Positions 26,999 to 39,607 of a DNA stretch of 64,000 bases are shown piece after piece. Source of the stretch: Nitrosovibrio tenuis (lineage in GTDB: Bacteria; Pseudomonadota; Gammaproteobacteria; Burkholderiales; Nitrosomonadaceae). The stretch spans positions 1 to 64,000 of the forward strand of contig NZ_FOBH01000003.1 in NCBI RefSeq assembly GCF_900109785.1, in the 5' to 3' direction. Position numbers and translations under genes: made by a program. Under the pieces are notes generated by a model that searched no databases, was not told the DNA's origin, and worked only from the letters and a program-made list of their open reading frames with translations. Each line of letters opens with the position of its first letter. Positions within the stretch are counted from its first letter, which is position 1.

Positions 26999-27553
26999 TG
27001 CGTTGACCCGTACACTAACGTATTGACCATTTGTGAAGCCGGACCTGAACATACAGTACGCGCGACCTGCTCGCCATATGGCCTAACGTCGCGAAAGCGG
27101 AGGTTGACGCGCTGGTTTTATGCTTTGTCGGTTTTACACGCGGCAATTACTTCCGTCCGGTATCTTCACTCTCATTCATCATCCTTCTCAGCGGAAAATC
27201 GGATATTTTTATGAGAGAGGCCCAGAAAAGGCAGCGAGCTGTGCCATAAAACTGTAAATGGATTTTTTATTAGACCTATAAATGAGTCTCGTGTAGACGC
27301 CGGAAGCGCGGGCGCGGCTTTTTCCTCATGCCACCCCGTCCCCTCCCTTGCGCGGCCCTCTTCTATCTTATTATGCCCGCTACGGGATCGAGCAGGAGAG
27401 CGCAGCGCTAACAAGGATGAGAATGGAGGCCCTTGCAATTTACGCGGGCTGTTCTAAACTGCATTCACCAGGCGGACTTACGTATTGTGCGAAGCAGCGG
27501 CGATGGCTTGCTTAGCGGTTCGTTTTTATCTCTTATCCACAAGAAGGAGAACG
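26999..27553. other. Intergenic region between cphA and dodecin
   Basis: About 555 bases. Short open frames exist on both strands, including 27172-27438 minus, but none has family features or a good ribosome site. I see no clear terminator or promoter. Confidence 0.35.
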
Positions 27554-27778
27554 ATGATGTCAGGAGATAGCGTTTATCGAATTACCGAGATAATCGGAAC
27601 CAGCAAGGTTTCTTGGGAAGACGCTGCTAAAAATGCGGTCGAGACTGCCTCGAAAACTTTGAGGGATCTCAGGGTTGCAGAAATAGTAAAGCTTGATATG
27701 GTGGTTGAAGAGGGGCAGGTCGTTGCATATCGCGCACGCGTGAATCTGTCTTTCAAGTACGAGACTACGGGCAAATAG
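27554..27778 (+). CDS. Dodecin, flavin-binding
   Basis: A 74-residue dodecin, a small protein that forms hollow 12-mers and stores FMN/FAD or riboflavin. It shows the usual pattern VYRITEIIGTSKVSWEDAAK, NAVETASKTLRDLRVAEI and VVAYRARVNLSFKYE. AAGGAG sits before the double ATG (27554 and 27557). The open frame extends upstream to 27485, but that extension does not look like dodecin. Confidence 0.93.
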   Translation: MMSGDSVYRITEIIGTSKVSWEDAAKNAVETASKTLRDLRVAEIVKLDMVVEEGQVVAYRARVNLSFKYETTGK

Positions 27779-27830
27779 CGGGGCCTAATAGAGCAGGCTT
27801 GCCCAATCCCAAGAGTTGCCTGCTAAAAAA

Positions 27831-27858
27831 GAAAAGGCGCATTCGCGCCTTTTCTTTC
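27831..27858. terminator. Bidirectional terminator between dodecin and clpA
   Basis: GAAAAGGCGC pairs perfectly with GCGCCTTTTC around an ATTC loop (27831-27854), with A-rich sequence before and T-rich sequence after. The two flanking genes converge on it. Confidence 0.85.
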
Positions 27859-27875
27859 ATGTTCGGTCACCTTGC

Positions 27876-30134
27876 TTATACAGCAGCCGCCGCTTCTTCC
27901 TCAAACTGAAGCTTTACTTTGTTATCGGAGCCTATGTCCACGGTTACTTTGCCACCGTTGGCCAGACGTCCGAACAGCAACTCATCCGCCAAAGCACTAC
28001 GAATAATATCCTGGATGAGCCGAGCCATGGGCCGAGCGCCCATGAGAGGATCGACTCCATTCGCGGCGAGATATTCTCTCAGCGCATCAGTAAACGTGGC
28101 TTCCACCTTCTTTTCATGCAGTTGTGCTTCAAGCTGCATCAGGAACTTGTCCACTACCCGTAAAATAATGTCCTTATCCAGCGATGCGAAGGAAATAATC
28201 GCATCCAGCCGATTACGGAACTCAGGCGTGAACATGCGCTTGATATCGGCCATCTCGTCGCCAGCCTGGGCTGCCTTGGTGAAGCCCATGGAAGCTTTGG
28301 TAAGCGCTTCGGCGCCTGCGTTGGTGGTCATGATGATCACGACATTGCGGAAATCCGCCTTGCGGCCATTGTTATCGGTCAGAGTGCCGTGATCCATGAC
28401 CTGCAGGAGAATATTGAAAATATCAGGGTGAGCTTTTTCAATTTCATCCAGTAGTAGGACCGAGTACGGCTGCTTGATGATCGCCTCGGTGAGTAAACCA
28501 CCCTGATCAAAACCGACATATCCCGGCGGTGCGCCGATCAAGCGGGATACCGCATGCCGTTCCATGTATTCAGACATATCGAAGCGGTGCAAGTGAATGC
28601 CCAGCGCATAAGCGAGCTGCCTTGCCACCTCGGTTTTGCCGACCCCGGTAGGCCCGGAAAACAGGAATGAGCCGACTGGCTTTTGTGGATTGCCCAATCC
28701 GCTTCTCGCCATCTTGATGGCCGCTGTCAGCGCATTGATGGCCTTGTCCTGGCCGAACACCACTGCTTTCAGATCCCGATCCAGCGTCTTTAGTGTATTC
28801 CGGTCATCGCTTGAAACATTTTGTGCCGGAATACGTGCGATCTTCGCGATAATACTTTCGATCTCGTGCTTGCTGATAATTTTGCGCTGCCTTGATTTGG
28901 GCAGGATACGCTGTGCTGCGCCGGCTTCGTCGATCACATCGATCGCCTTGTCCGGCAGGTGCCGGTCATTGATAAAGCGAGCCGATAATTCGGCCGCAGT
29001 GCTCAGCGCAACCGCCGTGTACTTGACGCCGTGATGCGCCTCATAGCGAGCCTTCAGGCCGCGGAGGATGGCAACCGTCTGATCCACGCTCGGCTCAGGC
29101 ACATCAATTTTTTGAAAGCGGCGGGACAAGGCATGGTCCTTTTCGAAAATCCCGCGGTATTCACTGTAGGTGGTAGCGCCGATGCATTTCAACTGACCCG
29201 TATTAAGTATCGGTTTCAGTAGATTGGACGCATCAAGCGTGCCTCCCGATGCTGCACCCGCACCAATGAGCGTATGTATCTCATCAATAAAGAGAATGGC
29301 GTTGGAATTGTCCAGTAGCTGTTTCAGCACGGCCTTCAGGCGTTGTTCGAAATCGCCACGGTATTTGGTACCTGCCAGCAGGGCGCCCATATCGAGCGCG
29401 TAAACCTGATGGTGGGCCAGAACCTCAGGCACGTCATTTTCAATAATTCGACGTGCCAGGCCCTCGGCTATAGCCGTTTTGCCGACGCCTGCTTCGCCAA
29501 CCAACAGGGGATTATTCTTGCGGCGGCGGCATAGTGTCTGTATCAGGCGTTCCAGTTCCTGTTCCCGTCCGATCAACGGATCGATCTTGCCCGCAAGTGC
29601 CTGGGAATTCAGATTTACCGCATAACTTTCCAATGCGCCACCCGCACCCAATTCCTGCTCCGAATCCCCTTCGCCTTCTGTTTTTGCATTGCCCCCCTGT
29701 GGTACTTTACTGATGCCGTGAGAAATATAATTAACGACATCGAGCCGAGTTACACCTTTCTGGTGAAGGAAATACACTGCATGCGAATCCTTTTCCCCGA
29801 ATATGGCGACCAGGACATTGGCTCCGGTGACTTCTTTCTTTCCCGAAGACTGGACATGCAGAATGGCGCGCTGGATCACACGCTGGAAACCAAGCGTAGG
29901 CTGGGTGTCCACTTCGCCAGTACCGCCAACTGTCGGGGTATTTTCCGTCACATGTTCGGTCAGAAGTCTGCGCAAATCGTCTATATCAACCGAACAGGCG
30001 CGCAGTACCTCGGCGGCGGTGGGATTGTCGAGCATCGCCAGCAACAAGTGTTCCACGGTAATGAACTCATGGCGCTTTTGTCGCGATTCGACAAAGGCCA
30101 TATGCAAACTTACTTCCAATTCTTGCGCAATCAT
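27876..30134 (-). CDS. clpA: ATP-dependent Clp protease ATP-binding subunit ClpA
   Basis: The AAA+ unfoldase that feeds ClpP. It is 752 residues: N-domain ([20 protein letters not shown]), first AAA with Walker [10 protein letters not shown] and Walker [13 protein letters not shown], second AAA with GPTGVGKTE and [12 protein letters not shown], and a MGFTKAA segment that fits the ClpP-docking loop. The C-terminus holds [13 protein letters not shown]. clpS lies one base upstream on the same strand, the standard pair. No clpP is in this window. Confidence 0.96.
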   Translation of the reverse strand: MIAQELEVSLHMAFVESRQKRHEFITVEHLLLAMLDNPTAAEVLRACSVDIDDLRRLLTEHVTENTPTVGGTGEVDTQPTLGFQRVIQRAILHVQSSGKKEVTGANVLVAIFGEKDSHAVYFLHQKGVTRLDVVNYISHGISKVPQGGNAKTEGEGDSEQELGAGGALESYAVNLNSQALAGKIDPLIGREQELERLIQTLCRRRKNNPLLVGEAGVGKTAIAEGLARRIIENDVPEVLAHHQVYALDMGALLAGTKYRGDFEQRLKAVLKQLLDNSNAILFIDEIHTLIGAGAASGGTLDASNLLKPILNTGQLKCIGATTYSEYRGIFEKDHALSRRFQKIDVPEPSVDQTVAILRGLKARYEAHHGVKYTAVALSTAAELSARFINDRHLPDKAIDVIDEAGAAQRILPKSRQRKIISKHEIESIIAKIARIPAQNVSSDDRNTLKTLDRDLKAVVFGQDKAINALTAAIKMARSGLGNPQKPVGSFLFSGPTGVGKTEVARQLAYALGIHLHRFDMSEYMERHAVSRLIGAPPGYVGFDQGGLLTEAIIKQPYSVLLLDEIEKAHPDIFNILLQVMDHGTLTDNNGRKADFRNVVIIMTTNAGAEALTKASMGFTKAAQAGDEMADIKRMFTPEFRNRLDAIISFASLDKDIILRVVDKFLMQLEAQLHEKKVEATFTDALREYLAANGVDPLMGARPMARLIQDIIRSALADELLFGRLANGGKVTVDIGSDNKVKLQFEEEAAAAV

Positions 30135-30135
30135 T

Positions 30136-30444
30136 TCAGGTTTCCTCCATCACGCACCGTAGCGGATGTTCATGCTTTCTCGCAAACGTAACCACCTGCT
30201 CAACCTTGGCGGTAGCCACATCACTGGTATAAACACCACATACCCCCGCTCCATCCATATGAACTTTGAGCATGATTTTCGTCGCCTGTTCGCGGTTCAT
30301 GGAAAAAAAAGTCTGTAACACAGCAACGACAAAATCCATAGGCGTGAAATCATCGTTGAGCAAAATTACCTTAAACATTGGTGGCGGCTTGAGTTTACTC
30401 TTTTCAGCCTCCAGTACAACATCACCATGAGTTTCTGTAGCCAT
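30136..30444 (-). CDS. clpS: ClpS adaptor for N-degron substrates
   Basis: A 102-residue adaptor that hands N-end-rule substrates to ClpA. It has [20 protein letters not shown] (substrate pocket Asn-Asp-Asp) and the helix [20 protein letters not shown], which contacts ClpA. An upstream region of about 300 bases separates it from the divergent cold-shock gene; their promoters lie there. Confidence 0.96.
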   Translation of the reverse strand: MATETHGDVVLEAEKSKLKPPPMFKVILLNDDFTPMDFVVAVLQTFFSMNREQATKIMLKVHMDGAGVCGVYTSDVATAKVEQVVTFARKHEHPLRCVMEET

Positions 30445-30603
30445 TTTACTGCCCAGCTTTCACCTTCTATAGCGTGAATAGAACCAAATTAATTTCTGTC
30501 TCTTACTGATATATTTGATGATTGCAGGCAAATATTCAAGTACCCCAAGCAAATTATTGCAAATTATTCTGTTGTAATTTGACAAAATAGTTACGTTGAG
30601 TAC

Positions 30604-30632
30604 TTGACTTGAAAACAGGATTTAAGTAAAAC
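30604..30632 (+). promoter_or_regulatory. Candidate sigma-70 promoter of the cold-shock gene
   Basis: TTGACT, a 17-base gap, then TAAAAC. It would give a 5' leader of about 105 bases before the csp ATG, a length typical of cold-shock mRNAs with a regulated leader. Confidence 0.5.
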
Positions 30633-30743
30633 ACTCTTGGCGTTTGGCTTCAAGTTCTCTGCAGTACCGGTTACAGCCGTTTTGCGGTCTTGAAACTCAA
30701 ACAGTGTTCGGGTTTCCGGCCCGTTTTTTTATAGGAAGTAAAA

Positions 30744-30947
30744 ATGGCGACAGGTACAGTAAAATGGTTCAACGATTCCAAGGGTTTCGGTTTCATTACC
30801 CCGGATGATGGTAGCGAAGACTTATTTGCACACTTCTCTGCAATTAATATGTCTGGATTTAAGACTCTCAAAGAAGGCCAAAAAGTCAGCTTTGAGGTAA
30901 CGCAAGGTCCGAAGGGCAAACAAGCATCAAATATTCAGTCGGTTTAA
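30744..30947 (+). CDS. Cold-shock protein, CspA family
   Basis: A 67-residue single cold-shock domain. RNP1 KGFGFITP and RNP2-like DLFAHFSAI are intact, and it starts [12 protein letters not shown]. It is a single-stranded nucleic acid chaperone. AGGAAG lies before the ATG. It stands divergent from clpS, a neighbourhood shared with many gammaproteobacteria where cspD sits beside clpS; the paralogue name cannot be fixed from this sequence. Confidence 0.95.
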   Translation: MATGTVKWFNDSKGFGFITPDDGSEDLFAHFSAINMSGFKTLKEGQKVSFEVTQGPKGKQASNIQSV

Positions 30948-31005
30948 TCATTTCTCGCTGGCGCGGCCAACCCGAAGTCAGTTAGTAATTACAGAATTAT
31001 CGACG

Positions 31006-31042
31006 CCCCTTGCCAGGGATCCTGGCAAGGGGTTTTCTTTTT
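31006..31042. terminator. Terminator between csp and icd
   Basis: A perfect 12-bp stem (CCCCTTGCCAGG/CCTGGCAAGGGG, loop GAT) followed by TTTTCTTTTT. It terminates csp and probably also icd from the other side. Confidence 0.92.
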
Positions 31043-31048
31043 ATTGGA

Positions 31049-32302
31049 TCAGCTATCCATATGCTCAATCAGTGCCTGACCAAATGCCGAACATGAAACT
31101 TCCCGCGCGCCGGTCATTTGCCGTGCAAAATCATAAGTCACGATTTTGGCCTGGATAGTTTTTTCCATTGCCGCGATAATCAGATCGGCAGCCTCGTTCC
31201 ATCCCATGTGCCGCAGCATCATTTCCGCCGATAAGATAATTGAACCCGGGTTTACCTGATCCTTACCGGCATATTTGGGCGCAGTGCCATGTGTTGCCTC
31301 AAAAATTGCTATCGAGTCGCTGAGGTTCGCACCCGGAGCTATTCCAATACCCCCGACTTGAGCCGCCAAGGCATCAGAAATATAATCGCCGTTCAGATTC
31401 AGCGTGGCGATCACATCATATTCCTGCGGGCGCAGCAAAATCTGTTGCAGAAAGGCGTCAGCAATCACGTCCTTGATAACGAGTCCTCCGTTTTCGGCAG
31501 GCAGCTTCATCCATGGTCCACCATCCAGCAAACTGGCTCCAAATTCTCGTTTCGCCAGTTCGTAGCCCCAATTTTTAAATGCCCCCTCCGTAAATTTCAT
31601 GATGTTGCCTTTGTGCACCAGCGTGACCGAGCGGCGGTTGTTATCGATTGCATACTGTATTGCTCTGCGGACAAGTCGCTCAGTGCCCTCTTTCGATACG
31701 GGTTTGATGCCGATTCCCGATGTCTGGGGGAAGCGTATCTTGGTGACATTCATGTCCGTCGTTAAAAAGCCGATGATCTTTTTTGCGCTATCCGACTCGG
31801 CTTCCCATTCAATACCTGCATAGATGTCTTCCGAATTCTCGCGAAAAATCACCATATCCGTTTTTTCGGGATTCTTTAACGGACTGGGAACGCCCTGAAA
31901 GTAGCGCACAGGACGCAAACAAACATACAGGTCAAGCTCTTGGCGCAAGGCCACGTTAATAGAGCGAATGCCTCCCCCCACCGGGGTGGTGAGTGGACCC
32001 TTGATAGACACCACATATTCCCTGGCAGCCTGCAACGTCTCGTCCGGCAGCCACGCATCATTGCCATAAATATCGCGGGCTTTTTCGCCGGCATAAATTT
32101 CTATCCACGATATCTTTCGCTTGCCGCGGTAAGCTCTGTTTACTGCCGCATCCACCACTTTTTTCATGACGGGAGTAATGTCGACTCCAATACCGTCGCC
32201 CTCGATAAAAGGAATAATGGGATTATCCGGAACCTCCAGGGCGAAATCTGCATTCACGCGGATTTTGGCGCCTTCGGTTGGCGTCCTGATATGCTGGTAC
32301 AT
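31049..32302 (-). CDS. icd: Isocitrate dehydrogenase (NADP+)
   Basis: Oxidatively decarboxylates isocitrate to 2-oxoglutarate in the TCA cycle. It is 417 residues, very like the E. coli enzyme in layout: [20 protein letters not shown] carries the Ser that AceK phosphorylates in E. coli, followed by [37 protein letters not shown] and [14 protein letters not shown]. No aceK is in the window. GGGAGA precedes the ATG. Confidence 0.96.
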   Translation of the reverse strand: MYQHIRTPTEGAKIRVNADFALEVPDNPIIPFIEGDGIGVDITPVMKKVVDAAVNRAYRGKRKISWIEIYAGEKARDIYGNDAWLPDETLQAAREYVVSIKGPLTTPVGGGIRSINVALRQELDLYVCLRPVRYFQGVPSPLKNPEKTDMVIFRENSEDIYAGIEWEAESDSAKKIIGFLTTDMNVTKIRFPQTSGIGIKPVSKEGTERLVRRAIQYAIDNNRRSVTLVHKGNIMKFTEGAFKNWGYELAKREFGASLLDGGPWMKLPAENGGLVIKDVIADAFLQQILLRPQEYDVIATLNLNGDYISDALAAQVGGIGIAPGANLSDSIAIFEATHGTAPKYAGKDQVNPGSIILSAEMMLRHMGWNEAADLIIAAMEKTIQAKIVTYDFARQMTGAREVSCSAFGQALIEHMDS

Positions 32303-32652
32303 GGTATCTCCCTAAATAGATAGCTAGAGTAAAATAGTAATGGTGGAGTTTTTCGCGGAGTTTGCGGTAATAAATAACAGACGTGTTATTTAAAATAAAC
32401 ACCTGAGCGAATAAAAATCTGTATATTTTACCCGCCTTTTAAAGAGATGGGCTAATGCGCTTAGGGCTGAGGCAGCAGGGTTGGGTTCCGCTGGAGTCCG
32501 GCCTTTTGCTGTTAATCAGGCCTTTTGTTTCTTGTGCCCATCGAAAAGATAAAGTGCAGTTCCAGTAGCTTACGTTGGTAGGGCGTTACGAATGCTAATG
32601 GGCCGCGTTTCTACTGAATGTCATTTCTGATAATCAAGCTGTATAAGGATTT
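32303..32652. other. Divergent intergenic region icd/nudJ
   Basis: About 350 bases that must hold both promoters. The main visible structure is the palindrome at 32371-32392, given separately. The rest shows no gene. Confidence 0.4.
32371..32392. promoter_or_regulatory. Perfect palindrome, candidate operator
   Basis: TAAATAACA, a GACG spacer, then TGTTATTTA: a 9-bp perfect inverted repeat, about 70 bases upstream of the icd start. It could be a regulator site or a small hairpin. The binding protein is unknown. Confidence 0.4.
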
Positions 32653-33099
32653 ATGATCTGGAAACCCAATGTCACAGTTGCAGCAATTATCGAAAACGAA
32701 GGGAAATACCTGTTGGTTGAGGAACAAACCAGTAACGGTATCCTCTTCAACCAACCGGCCGGCCATCTCGAGCCGAACGAATCGATCATTCAGGGCGCCG
32801 TTCGCGAAACTCTGGAAGAAACGGGCTACGTTTTTATTCCGCAATCTGTGCTGGGCATATACCACTGGCACTCCCGGGCTGACAACACCGTTTTCCTCCG
32901 CTTTGCGTTTATCGGTACTGTCGTCGGTCACGATCCGGGTCGCGCATTGGATGAGGGAATATTAAGCGCCGGATGGTTTGGCACGGATGAAATCCGCAAA
33001 ATGACGTACTGTCACCGTAGTCCGCTTGTAATGAAGTGTATCGAAGACCATCTTGCGGGCAAGCGCTATCCTCTGGATATTCTTACGTATTGCGATTGA
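32653..33099 (+). CDS. nudJ: Nudix hydrolase, NudJ-like phosphatase
   Basis: A 148-residue Nudix protein with the complete box [20 protein letters not shown] followed by TGY. The N-terminus ([20 protein letters not shown]) and position directly before mnmA match NudJ (YmfB) of E. coli, a nucleoside di/triphosphate and HMP-PP phosphatase. Only 5 bases separate it from mnmA, so they form an operon. Confidence 0.88.
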   Translation: MIWKPNVTVAAIIENEGKYLLVEEQTSNGILFNQPAGHLEPNESIIQGAVRETLEETGYVFIPQSVLGIYHWHSRADNTVFLRFAFIGTVVGHDPGRALDEGILSAGWFGTDEIRKMTYCHRSPLVMKCIEDHLAGKRYPLDILTYCD

Positions 33100-33104
33100 A
33101 TACG

Positions 33105-34193
33105 ATGAGCAAGGCGCGCGTGGTGGTCGGTATGTCTGGCGGGGTTGATTCATCGGTAGCCGCGTTGCTGTTAAAACAGCAGGGCTATGACGTGCTCGGC
33201 CTCTTCATGAAGAATTGGGAAGATGACGATACGGACGAGTATTGCTCATCCCGACAGGACCTGATCGATGCCGCCTCCGTGGCGGATATCATTGGCATTC
33301 CGCTGGAAGCAGTCAACTTCTCGGCAGAATACAAAGAGCGCGTATTCAGCCATTTTCTTGCTGAATACAAAGCCGGGCGGACGCCCAATCCGGATGTATT
33401 GTGCAACGCCGAGATCAAGTTCAAAGCCTTTCTTGAGCATGCGGTCGAGCTTGGCGCACAGTTTATCGCGACCGGGCATTATGCTCAGGTACAGGAACGG
33501 AATGGGATTTACCAGTTGCTGAAAGGCGAGGATGGCGCCAAGGATCAAAGCTACTTTCTCTACCGCTTAAATCAGGCTCAATTGTGCAGGACATTGTTTC
33601 CTATCGGCCACCTTTACAAGCGCGAGGTGCGCAAGATCGCGAAGGAGCACGGTCTGCCGAACTTTTCCAAGAAAGACAGCACAGGAATTTGTTTTATCGG
33701 CGAACGCCCGTTCAGGGAATTTCTAAGACGCTACTTGCCGTACGAGCCCGGAGAGATACGAACCCCAGGCGGTACAGTCATGGGCAGGCATGCCGGCCTG
33801 ATGTACTACACCATTGGGCAACGGCAGGGATTGGGTATTGGCGGAACCAGAGCCGGTGATGGGGAGCCGTGGTTTGTGTCAAACAAGAATATGGCAAGCA
33901 ATACACTGGTGGTCGTACAAGGTCACGATCATCCCGTTCTATTCCGGTCGTCTCTTACCGCGGTCGATTTGACCTGGATAAGCGGCCGGGCACCCCATTG
34001 CAACTGGGTTTACGCCGGCAAAATCCGTTATCGTCAACCTGATGCGCCATGTGCTATCACCCACATCGATCATGACAAATGCGAAATCGAATTTGCCCAG
34101 CCGCAATGGGCTGTAGCACCGGGACAATCTGTGGTGGTTTATGAAAGCAAGGTGTGTCTTGGGGGCGGGGTTATTACCGATAAAACGCCCTGA
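33105..34193 (+). CDS. mnmA: tRNA-specific 2-thiouridylase MnmA
   Basis: Thiolates C2 of the wobble uridine in Lys, Glu and Gln tRNAs. From ATG 33105 it has 362 residues with the PP-loop [18 protein letters not shown], the catalytic cysteines in [12 protein letters not shown] and [11 protein letters not shown], and [17 protein letters not shown]. The longer open frame to 33036 overlaps nudJ and adds unrelated residues. Confidence 0.96.
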   Translation: MSKARVVVGMSGGVDSSVAALLLKQQGYDVLGLFMKNWEDDDTDEYCSSRQDLIDAASVADIIGIPLEAVNFSAEYKERVFSHFLAEYKAGRTPNPDVLCNAEIKFKAFLEHAVELGAQFIATGHYAQVQERNGIYQLLKGEDGAKDQSYFLYRLNQAQLCRTLFPIGHLYKREVRKIAKEHGLPNFSKKDSTGICFIGERPFREFLRRYLPYEPGEIRTPGGTVMGRHAGLMYYTIGQRQGLGIGGTRAGDGEPWFVSNKNMASNTLVVVQGHDHPVLFRSSLTAVDLTWISGRAPHCNWVYAGKIRYRQPDAPCAITHIDHDKCEIEFAQPQWAVAPGQSVVVYESKVCLGGGVITDKTP

Positions 34194-34202
34194 GCCGCCC
34201 CA

Positions 34203-34811
34203 TTAGTCATGGGGGGTTGTTTCCATGAATGGCGGGCGCTTTTCCAGCCTTTCAAAAAGTTCTGCAAGATTGGATAAGTTGTTGCGCCATTCGATTTCAG
34301 GAAAACGAAACGCCAAGTAGCCCAGCGCACAGCCCAGGGCAATATCAGCGAGTGTATAGACATTACCGTCACACCATTTCTTATCACCCAGTTCGCGCGA
34401 CGCCATTTCCAGGCCCCGCGCGACTTTGTTCTGTTGACGGGAAATCCATTCCTGACTTTGCTGCATCCCCTGGCGTTTGTGTTCCAGGTATACCGCCGCG
34501 GCGGCGTCACAGATACCATCGGCCAATGCCTCCCAGCGCTTTACCATGATTCGCCGCCGGTTGGATTCCGGGATCAGACGAGATACGGGATTGACGCTAT
34601 CGAGATATTCGACAATGACGCGTGAATCGAACAGGCTGGTGCCATCGTCCATAATCAATACCGGTACTTTGCCGAGCGGGTTATAGTCCGGTACATGGCT
34701 ATCCGCATTCCAGGGGCCATCCAATTCAAAATTGTAACCGATATGCTTTTCTGCCAAAACAATGCGCGCCTTGCGCACGTATGGGCTGGTGGTTGAACCA
34801 ATAAGCTTCAT
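34203..34811 (-). CDS. Glutathione S-transferase
   Basis: A 202-residue cytosolic GST. The N-terminal thioredoxin-fold domain starts MKLIGSTTSPYVRKARIVLA (Ser near residue 9 as the likely catalytic residue) and has GKVPVLIMDDGTSLFDSRVI with the cis-Pro and the glutathione-binding Asp-Ser. The helical C-terminal domain follows (YTLADIALGCALGYL). It converges on mnmA and sits where E. coli carries hflD between mnmA and purB. Confidence 0.92.
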   Translation of the reverse strand: MKLIGSTTSPYVRKARIVLAEKHIGYNFELDGPWNADSHVPDYNPLGKVPVLIMDDGTSLFDSRVIVEYLDSVNPVSRLIPESNRRRIMVKRWEALADGICDAAAAVYLEHKRQGMQQSQEWISRQQNKVARGLEMASRELGDKKWCDGNVYTLADIALGCALGYLAFRFPEIEWRNNLSNLAELFERLEKRPPFMETTPHD

Positions 34812-36523
<1,712 letters not shown>

Positions 36524-36538
36524 ACGAGTCTGAACTTA

Positions 36539-36595
36539 GGGCAGCAACAGACTACACGGGCAGCAACAGACTACACGGGCAGCAACAGACTACAC
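36539..36595 (+). repeat. Three perfect 19-bp tandem repeats
   Basis: GGGCAGCAACAGACTACAC occurs three times head to tail (36539, 36558, 36577), 15 bases after the purB stop. No hairpin or gene function is apparent. Confidence 0.95.
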
Positions 36596-36689
36596 TCTAA
36601 ATTCTGCTTGGCAGAATCACGGAATTTCAACAACTTTTAAACTACGATTCGGAATGCCGGGAAGGAATAGCCTGCGCAATTTTCTGATG

Positions 36690-36717
36690 CTTGAAATTAG
36701 CAAAACCATCCCCACAT
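36690..36717 (+). promoter_or_regulatory. Sigma-32 (RpoH) promoter of grpE
   Basis: CTTGAAA, a 13-base gap, then CCCCACAT, very close to the sigma-32 consensus. It lies 44 bases ahead of the grpE ATG, which fits heat induction of grpE and possibly dnaK. Confidence 0.8.
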
Positions 36718-36761
36718 GCTCCTGAATAAAAATCAGGAGAGCCAAAAATTAGGAGAGACTC

Positions 36762-37343
36762 ATGACGGATAAAGATTCCCCTCAACCACATCAACCTGAC
36801 GTCACGGCGCACAACGAGACCAATGCGTCCCCAGCCACCAACGGTGAAAGCAAGGCGGCGGAACCGGCGGTAGAAACAATGCCAAGCCTGGAACAATCGC
36901 TTAGGCAAGCTGAGCTCCAGGCAGAGGAACATCGCGACGCCTGGTTACGCGCCAAGGCAGATGCTGAGAACATTAGGAAACGGGCGCAGATGGACATTGC
37001 CAATGCCCATAAATATGCGATCGAAAATTTTTCCACGGAACTACTGGCTGTCATGGACAGCCTTGAGGCGGCCTTGGCAGTGGAAAACGCGACAGTCGAA
37101 AACTTCAAAAGTGGAATGGAATTGACGCGTAAGCAGCTTGCCTCGGCTTTTGAAAAATTCAATATCAAGGTGATCGATCCGCTGGGTGAGAAATTTGATC
37201 CGCATTTGCATCAGGCGATTTCCACAGTAGAGTCCGATCTTCCACCCAATACCGTGGTGCAGGTAATGCAAAAAGGCTATGTTTTGAATGATCGCGTCAT
37301 TCGACCTGCTCTTGTGGTGGTCTCGAAGGCCAAAGGAACTTGA
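36762..37343 (+). CDS. grpE: GrpE, nucleotide exchange factor of DnaK
   Basis: A 193-residue GrpE. The N-terminal about 50 residues are low complexity, then comes the long helix ([40 protein letters not shown]) and the C-terminal beta domain ([40 protein letters not shown]). It releases ADP from DnaK. AGGAGAG precedes the ATG, and the sigma-32 promoter stands upstream. dnaK starts 92 bases downstream. Confidence 0.96.
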   Translation: MTDKDSPQPHQPDVTAHNETNASPATNGESKAAEPAVETMPSLEQSLRQAELQAEEHRDAWLRAKADAENIRKRAQMDIANAHKYAIENFSTELLAVMDSLEAALAVENATVENFKSGMELTRKQLASAFEKFNIKVIDPLGEKFDPHLHQAISTVESDLPPNTVVQVMQKGYVLNDRVIRPALVVVSKAKGT

Positions 37344-37435
37344 AATCGACGTCTTGATCCCCATGTGTGGCAAAGATGATATCGCGCGCAGACGAATATT
37401 CGTACCAGAAACTAACTATCAATAAGGATTAAATC

Positions 37436-39367
37436 ATGGCAAAAATCATCGGCATTGACCTCGGTACCACCAACTCATGCGTGGCCGTCATGGAGAACGG
37501 CAAGCCCAAGGTAATAGAGAATTCCGAGGGTGCTCGCACGACCCCTTCGATTGTTGCTTACACGGAAGATGGAGAGATCCTGGTGGGTGCATCCGCCAAG
37601 CGCCAGGCGGTCACTAATCCAAAAAACACCTTGTTTGCCGTCAAGCGCCTGATTGGCCGCCGTTTCGACGAAGAAATGGTGCAGCGGGACATCAAGATGG
37701 TGCCGTACCACATCATCAAGGCTGATAACGGTGATGCATGGATAGAAGTGCGGGGTAAAAAAATTGCGCCGCCAGAAGTTTCCGCACAAGTGCTGAAAAA
37801 AATGAAAAAGACCGCCGAGGACTATCTCGGGGAGTCGGTAACCGAAGCGGTCATTACGGTTCCGGCTTATTTCAACGATTCGCAGCGCCAGGCGACCAAG
37901 GACGCCGGGCGTATCGCCGGCCTGGAAGTCAAACGAATCATCAACGAACCGACAGCGGCCGCCCTGGCATTCGGTATGGATAAAAAAGAAGGGGACCGCA
38001 AGATAGCGGTGTATGACCTGGGTGGAGGCACTTTCGATATTTCCATTATTGAAATCGCGGAAGTGGAGGGCGAGCACCAGTTCGAAGTACTGGCCACAAA
38101 TGGTGACACTTTCCTCGGTGGCGAGGACTTCGACTCGCGCGTCATCGAATACCTGGTGGACGAATTCAAAAAGGAAAGCGGCATAGACCTCAAGAAGGAT
38201 ATGCTTGCCCTGCAGCGGCTGAAAGATGCCGCGGAAAAAGCCAAAATCGAACTTTCTTCCAGCCAGCAGACCGAGGTCAACTTGCCTTACATTACAGCGG
38301 ATGCTTCTGGCCCCAAACATTTGGCGGTAAGAATCACACGGGCCAAGCTGGAAAGCTTGGTGGAAGAGTTGATTGAACGGACGGTAGAACCCTGCCGTAT
38401 CGCCATCAAGGATGCCGGCGTGAAGGTTTCCGATATTGACGACGTTATCCTGGTGGGTGGGCAGACCCGTATGCCCAAGGTGCAGGATAAGGTCAGGGAG
38501 ATTTTCGGCAAAGAGCCGCGCAAGGACGTCAATCCCGACGAAGCGGTTGCGGTGGGCGCGGCTATTCAGGGCGGTGTGCTGCAGGGCGCGGTGAAGGACG
38601 TGCTGCTGCTGGACGTTACCCCCTTATCATTGGGCATCGAAACGCTCGGGGGTGTAATGACCAAACTGATCCAGAAAAACACGACCATTCCAACGAAGGC
38701 GCAACAGGTATTTTCAACCGCCGACGACAATCAGACTGCTGTGACCATCCATGTGTTGCAAGGTGAGCGGGAAATGGCGTCCGGTAACAAAAGTCTGGGT
38801 CAATTCAATCTGAGCGATATTCCGCCGGCGCCGCGGGGCTTGCCGCAAATCGAGGTGGCGTTCGATATTGATTCGAACGGCATACTCCACGTATCCGCCA
38901 AGGACAAGGCCACAGGCAAGGAAAATAAAATCAAGATTCAGGCAAGCTCCGGCTTATCCGACGAGGAAGTTCAGCGCATGGTCAAGGATGCCGAGGCGCA
39001 TGCCGAGGAAGATCACAAGGCGATGGAATTGGTTACCAGCCGCAACCAGTGCGATGCGATGATCCATTCAGTGAGAAAATCATTAAAGGAACACGGCGAC
39101 AAACTGAGCGACGACGAGAAATCAAAAATAGAAGCTGCGCTGAAGGAGGCTGAAGAAGCGCTCAAATCCGACAGCAAGGATGTCATTGAGGCCAAGACCC
39201 AGGCGCTGGCAGAGGTCTCGCATAAACTGGCGGAGAAGATGTATTCGCAAGAGCAGGCCCAGCAGGCTCAGCCAGGCGGCGAACCGGGTTCGCAAGGCGG
39301 AAGCGAAAAACCTGTTGAAGGCGAAGTGGTGGATGCGGAATTTGAGGAAGTCAAGGACAAGAAATAA
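37436..39367 (+). CDS. dnaK: Chaperone DnaK (Hsp70)
   Basis: 643 residues, the usual bacterial size. ATPase domain: [33 protein letters not shown] and [13 protein letters not shown]. Substrate domain with [20 protein letters not shown]. The C-terminus is a Gln/Gly-rich tail ending [15 protein letters not shown], with the EEVD-like acidic end of bacterial DnaK. AAGGA precedes the ATG. It is the middle gene of grpE-dnaK-dnaJ. Confidence 0.98.
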   Translation: MAKIIGIDLGTTNSCVAVMENGKPKVIENSEGARTTPSIVAYTEDGEILVGASAKRQAVTNPKNTLFAVKRLIGRRFDEEMVQRDIKMVPYHIIKADNGDAWIEVRGKKIAPPEVSAQVLKKMKKTAEDYLGESVTEAVITVPAYFNDSQRQATKDAGRIAGLEVKRIINEPTAAALAFGMDKKEGDRKIAVYDLGGGTFDISIIEIAEVEGEHQFEVLATNGDTFLGGEDFDSRVIEYLVDEFKKESGIDLKKDMLALQRLKDAAEKAKIELSSSQQTEVNLPYITADASGPKHLAVRITRAKLESLVEELIERTVEPCRIAIKDAGVKVSDIDDVILVGGQTRMPKVQDKVREIFGKEPRKDVNPDEAVAVGAAIQGGVLQGAVKDVLLLDVTPLSLGIETLGGVMTKLIQKNTTIPTKAQQVFSTADDNQTAVTIHVLQGEREMASGNKSLGQFNLSDIPPAPRGLPQIEVAFDIDSNGILHVSAKDKATGKENKIKIQASSGLSDEEVQRMVKDAEAHAEEDHKAMELVTSRNQCDAMIHSVRKSLKEHGDKLSDDEKSKIEAALKEAEEALKSDSKDVIEAKTQALAEVSHKLAEKMYSQEQAQQAQPGGEPGSQGGSEKPVEGEVVDAEFEEVKDKK

Positions 39368-39607
39368 AGTCCATTAGACAAGAAATTACCAACCCGACGC
39401 AGCGATAGGGCGGAAAGTAAAAATTTCTGCATATCCTGCGTTTTGGTTTATCGGAAAAAGCATCTGATATTGAATTGAAGAGCGACCCTTACTACGTTGG
39501 AGAAGCTTGGGGGAGATGACGTCTTTCTTTCACCGGAAAACGTTGCTCCGGTTTGATTGGCGGGCCTATCTCCTGCTCTTCCAGATTTCAATAATATAAT
39601 AATTCAT

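Noticed and set aside
27172-27438. 88-codon minus-strand frame between cphA and dodecin
   Set aside because: No family features; composition looks like translated GC-rich non-coding DNA.
37475-38320. 281-codon open frame antisense to dnaK
   Set aside because: Long antisense frames in dnaK are a known by-product of its codon usage; there is no support for expression.
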